Source of the DNA: Pseudomonadota bacterium
GTDB taxonomy: Bacteria; Pseudomonadota; Alphaproteobacteria; UBA8366; JADFVY01
Assembly (NCBI GenBank): GCA_030671915.1
Contig: DAOVHN010000130.1
Coordinates: 1-7,003 of the forward strand
Reading direction: 5' to 3'
Length of the DNA: 7,003 nt
This document shows positions 5,631 to 7,003 of this stretch, in pieces. Numbering within the stretch: the stretch's first letter is position 1; every line of letters starts with the position of its first letter. The notes under the pieces were generated by a model, which worked only from the letters and a program-made list of their open reading frames with translations, was not told the DNA's origin and did no database searches. Made by a program: the position numbers and the translations under genes.

Positions 5631-6497
5631 TTATTTTTCCGGGTGGTAGGGCGCCACCGTATGGACATGGTTCAACGGCCCGTGTCCCTTGCCGAAGCCC
5701 GGCGCTGTCAGAATAGCTTCGCGCACATAGGCTCGCGCGCGCACCACAGCATCGCGCAGGGTCATCTTCTGGGCCAGCCCAACCGCGATTGCCGAGGCCA
5801 GCGTGCAACCGGTCCCGTGCGTGTGCGGCGTGTCGATGCGGGTATCCTCGAAAACCTCGAGCCCGTCTTCCGAAAACAGCACGTCATATAGCGTGTCACC
5901 CTCGAAATGGCCGCCCTTCACCAATACCGACTGGCAACCCAGCGTGATCATGATCTCGGCAGCATGTTTCATGTCGTTGAGTGAACGGATTTCCATGCCC
6001 GTCAACACCTCGACTTCAGCGATGTTGGGCGTGGCGATATGGGCGTGCAGCAGGAAGTGCTGCCGGACCAGATGAATCGCCTCGCGGTCGATCAGTGGAT
6101 GGCCGCCCTTGGCCATCATCACCGGGTCCAGCACGATGGGTATTTCCGGTGCGAATTCCCTGTAGGTGTAATGCACTGATTCGATGGTTTCCTCGTTGGG
6201 AACCATGCCGATCTTGATAACGTCGGCGCCGATATCCTTCAGCGCCAGCCGCATTTGCTTAGCGACGAACCCGCCGGTGGTTTCGACAATGCCGTTCACA
6301 CCCTCGGTATTCTGCGCGGTCAGCGCGGTGACCGCCGTCATCGCATAACCGCCCAGCGCGGTAATCGTCTTGATGTCGGCCTGAATGCCCGCACCGCCGC
6401 CGGAATCCGAACCGGCGACCACCAGAACGCGGCCATCGACCCTGGTCCCATGGCCCGCCATCTCACCCAGCGGCGCCTTTTCATGCATGCCCGTCAC
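5631..6497 (-). CDS. thiD: Hydroxymethylpyrimidine/phosphomethylpyrimidine kinase
   Basis: ThiD phosphorylates hydroxymethylpyrimidine and then its monophosphate to give HMP-PP, the pyrimidine half of thiamin; it is cytoplasmic and has the ribokinase fold. Family motifs are complete: '[18 protein letters not shown]' (27-44) near the N-terminus, '[12 protein letters not shown]' (53-64), 'DPVM' (124-127), 'TPN' (156-158), 'VKGGH' (193-197) and the anion-hole/catalytic '[10 protein letters not shown]' (227-236) with the ThiD-type cysteine C231. No ThiE or TenA fusion is present; 288 residues is slightly long because of about 20 extra N-terminal residues. The start given is a GTG (6495-6497) that overlaps the glmM stop as GTGA, implying coupled translation. 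In-frame ATGs at 6486-6488 and 6459-6461 are alternatives; none has a strong Shine-Dalgarno. The pair glmM-thiD is a common alphaproteobacterial arrangement. No TPP riboswitch is visible in the window. Confidence 0.96.
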   Translation of the reverse strand: MTGMHEKAPLGEMAGHGTRVDGRVLVVAGSDSGGGAGIQADIKTITALGGYAMTAVTALTAQNTEGVNGIVETTGGFVAKQMRLALKDIGADVIKIGMVPNEETIESVHYTYREFAPEIPIVLDPVMMAKGGHPLIDREAIHLVRQHFLLHAHIATPNIAEVEVLTGMEIRSLNDMKHAAEIMITLGCQSVLVKGGHFEGDTLYDVLFSEDGLEVFEDTRIDTPHTHGTGCTLASAIAVGLAQKMTLRDAVVRARAYVREAILTAPGFGKGHGPLNHVHTVAPYHPEK

Positions 6498-7003
6498 TGG
6501 CCGCCCACATGTTCGATTGCGCCAACGATGTCGGCAACCACATTGCCGACCAGAGTTTCGTCGTCGCCTTGCGCCATCACCCGGATTACCGGTTCCGTAC
6601 CGGACTTGCGTATCACCAGGCGCCCGCCGGCCCCCAGAGCGGATTCGCCCTCGGCGATCGCTTCCTGAACCAGCCTTTCGTCCAGCGGAGCGCCGCCGCC
6701 AAACCGCACGTTGCGCAGCAGTTGCGGCAAGGTTTCGAAGACACGGCAGACTTCGCTGGCGGCTGCGTTGCGCGTAACCAGCGCGGCCAGAACCTGGAGC
6801 GCTGCGATCAGCCCGTCACCGGTGGTGCCGTAGTCCGACATGATGATATGGCCGGACTGCTCGCCGCCCAGATTGTAATTCCCGGCGCGCCTTTTTTCGA
6901 AGACATAACGGTCGCCCACGGCGGTGCGGACCAGTTCCAGCCCCATGCCGCCAAGATGGCGCTCGAACCCCAGATTGGACATCAAGGTCGCGACCACACC
7001 GCC
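6494..7003 (-). CDS. glmM: Phosphoglucosamine mutase, C-terminal part (5' end outside window)
   Basis: GlmM converts glucosamine-6-phosphate to glucosamine-1-phosphate, a step toward UDP-GlcNAc for peptidoglycan and lipopolysaccharide. Only the last 169 residues are in the window, against about 450 for the whole enzyme; the frame stays open to the right edge and the missing part includes the catalytic serine and metal-binding loops. Visible motifs: '[14 protein letters not shown]' at the fragment start, the sugar-recognition loop '[19 protein letters not shown]' (46-64), and the phosphate-binding loop of domain 4, '[13 protein letters not shown]' (131-143). These are specific to GlmM within the hexose-phosphate mutase superfamily (GEQSGH). 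The TGA stop (6494-6496) overlaps the GTG start of thiD. No truncation or frameshift is seen in the visible part. Confidence 0.97.
   Translation of the reverse strand, partial: GGVVATLMSNLGFERHLGGMGLELVRTAVGDRYVFEKRRAGNYNLGGEQSGHIIMSDYGTTGDGLIAALQVLAALVTRNAAASEVCRVFETLPQLLRNVRFGGGAPLDERLVQEAIAEGESALGAGGRLVIRKSGTEPVIRVMAQGDDETLVGNVVADIVGAIEHVGGQ

Noticed and set aside
5642..5658. GGTGG-N7-CCACC inverted repeat near the mocR/thiD junction as a terminator
   Set aside because: The T-run comes before the hairpin on the plus strand and no T-run follows it on the minus strand. It lies within thiD codons and is more likely incidental.
5347..5808. A 153-codon minus-strand frame across the mocR and thiD ends
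   Set aside because: It crosses both convergent genes in alternative frames and has no domain-like features.

Overview
The window reads as chromosomal DNA of a GC-rich alphaproteobacterium. The clues are the glmM-thiD gene pair, a DUF1127 small protein ending in a typical KPFWR tail, a MocR-type regulator, and tightly packed genes with 4-nt start/stop overlaps. Order or genus cannot be fixed from the sequence; Rhodospirillales-like is an inference. No rRNA, tRNA, CRISPR array, insertion sequence or phage gene was seen, and no gene-free stretch exceeds 142 bases.

Layout. (1) 2-583, plus strand: the 3' part of an unrecognised acidic protein that enters from the left edge. (2) 638-4043, minus strand: a compact five-gene group transcribed leftward. 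In transcription order it holds a DUF1127 small protein, a PhzF-family isomerase-like protein, a 10-TM EamA/DMT exporter, a threonine/serine dehydratase-like PLP enzyme and a small GNAT acetyltransferase. (3) 4044-4185: a divergent control region with repeated ATTGT/ACAAT half-sites, including a perfect 16-bp palindrome and a 17-bp inverted repeat that covers the start codon of the next gene. (4) 4186-5625, plus strand: a MocR regulator (GntR-type wHTH fused to an aminotransferase-like domain). (5) 5631-7003, minus strand: housekeeping genes, thiD (thiamin synthesis) and the C-terminal part of glmM (cell-wall precursor synthesis). They overlap by 4 nt and run convergently into the MocR gene with a 5-nt gap.

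Working together (inference). The MocR protein probably senses PLP or a PLP-amino adduct. It probably controls itself and the divergent operon through the half-site array. The operon combines a dehydratase/deaminase, a PhzF enzyme, an acetyltransferase and an exporter. That set would suit conversion, acetylation and export of an amino acid or amino-acid analogue whose identity the sequence does not reveal. The operator array and the divergent operon are the most interesting part of the window; glmM-thiD is ordinary.
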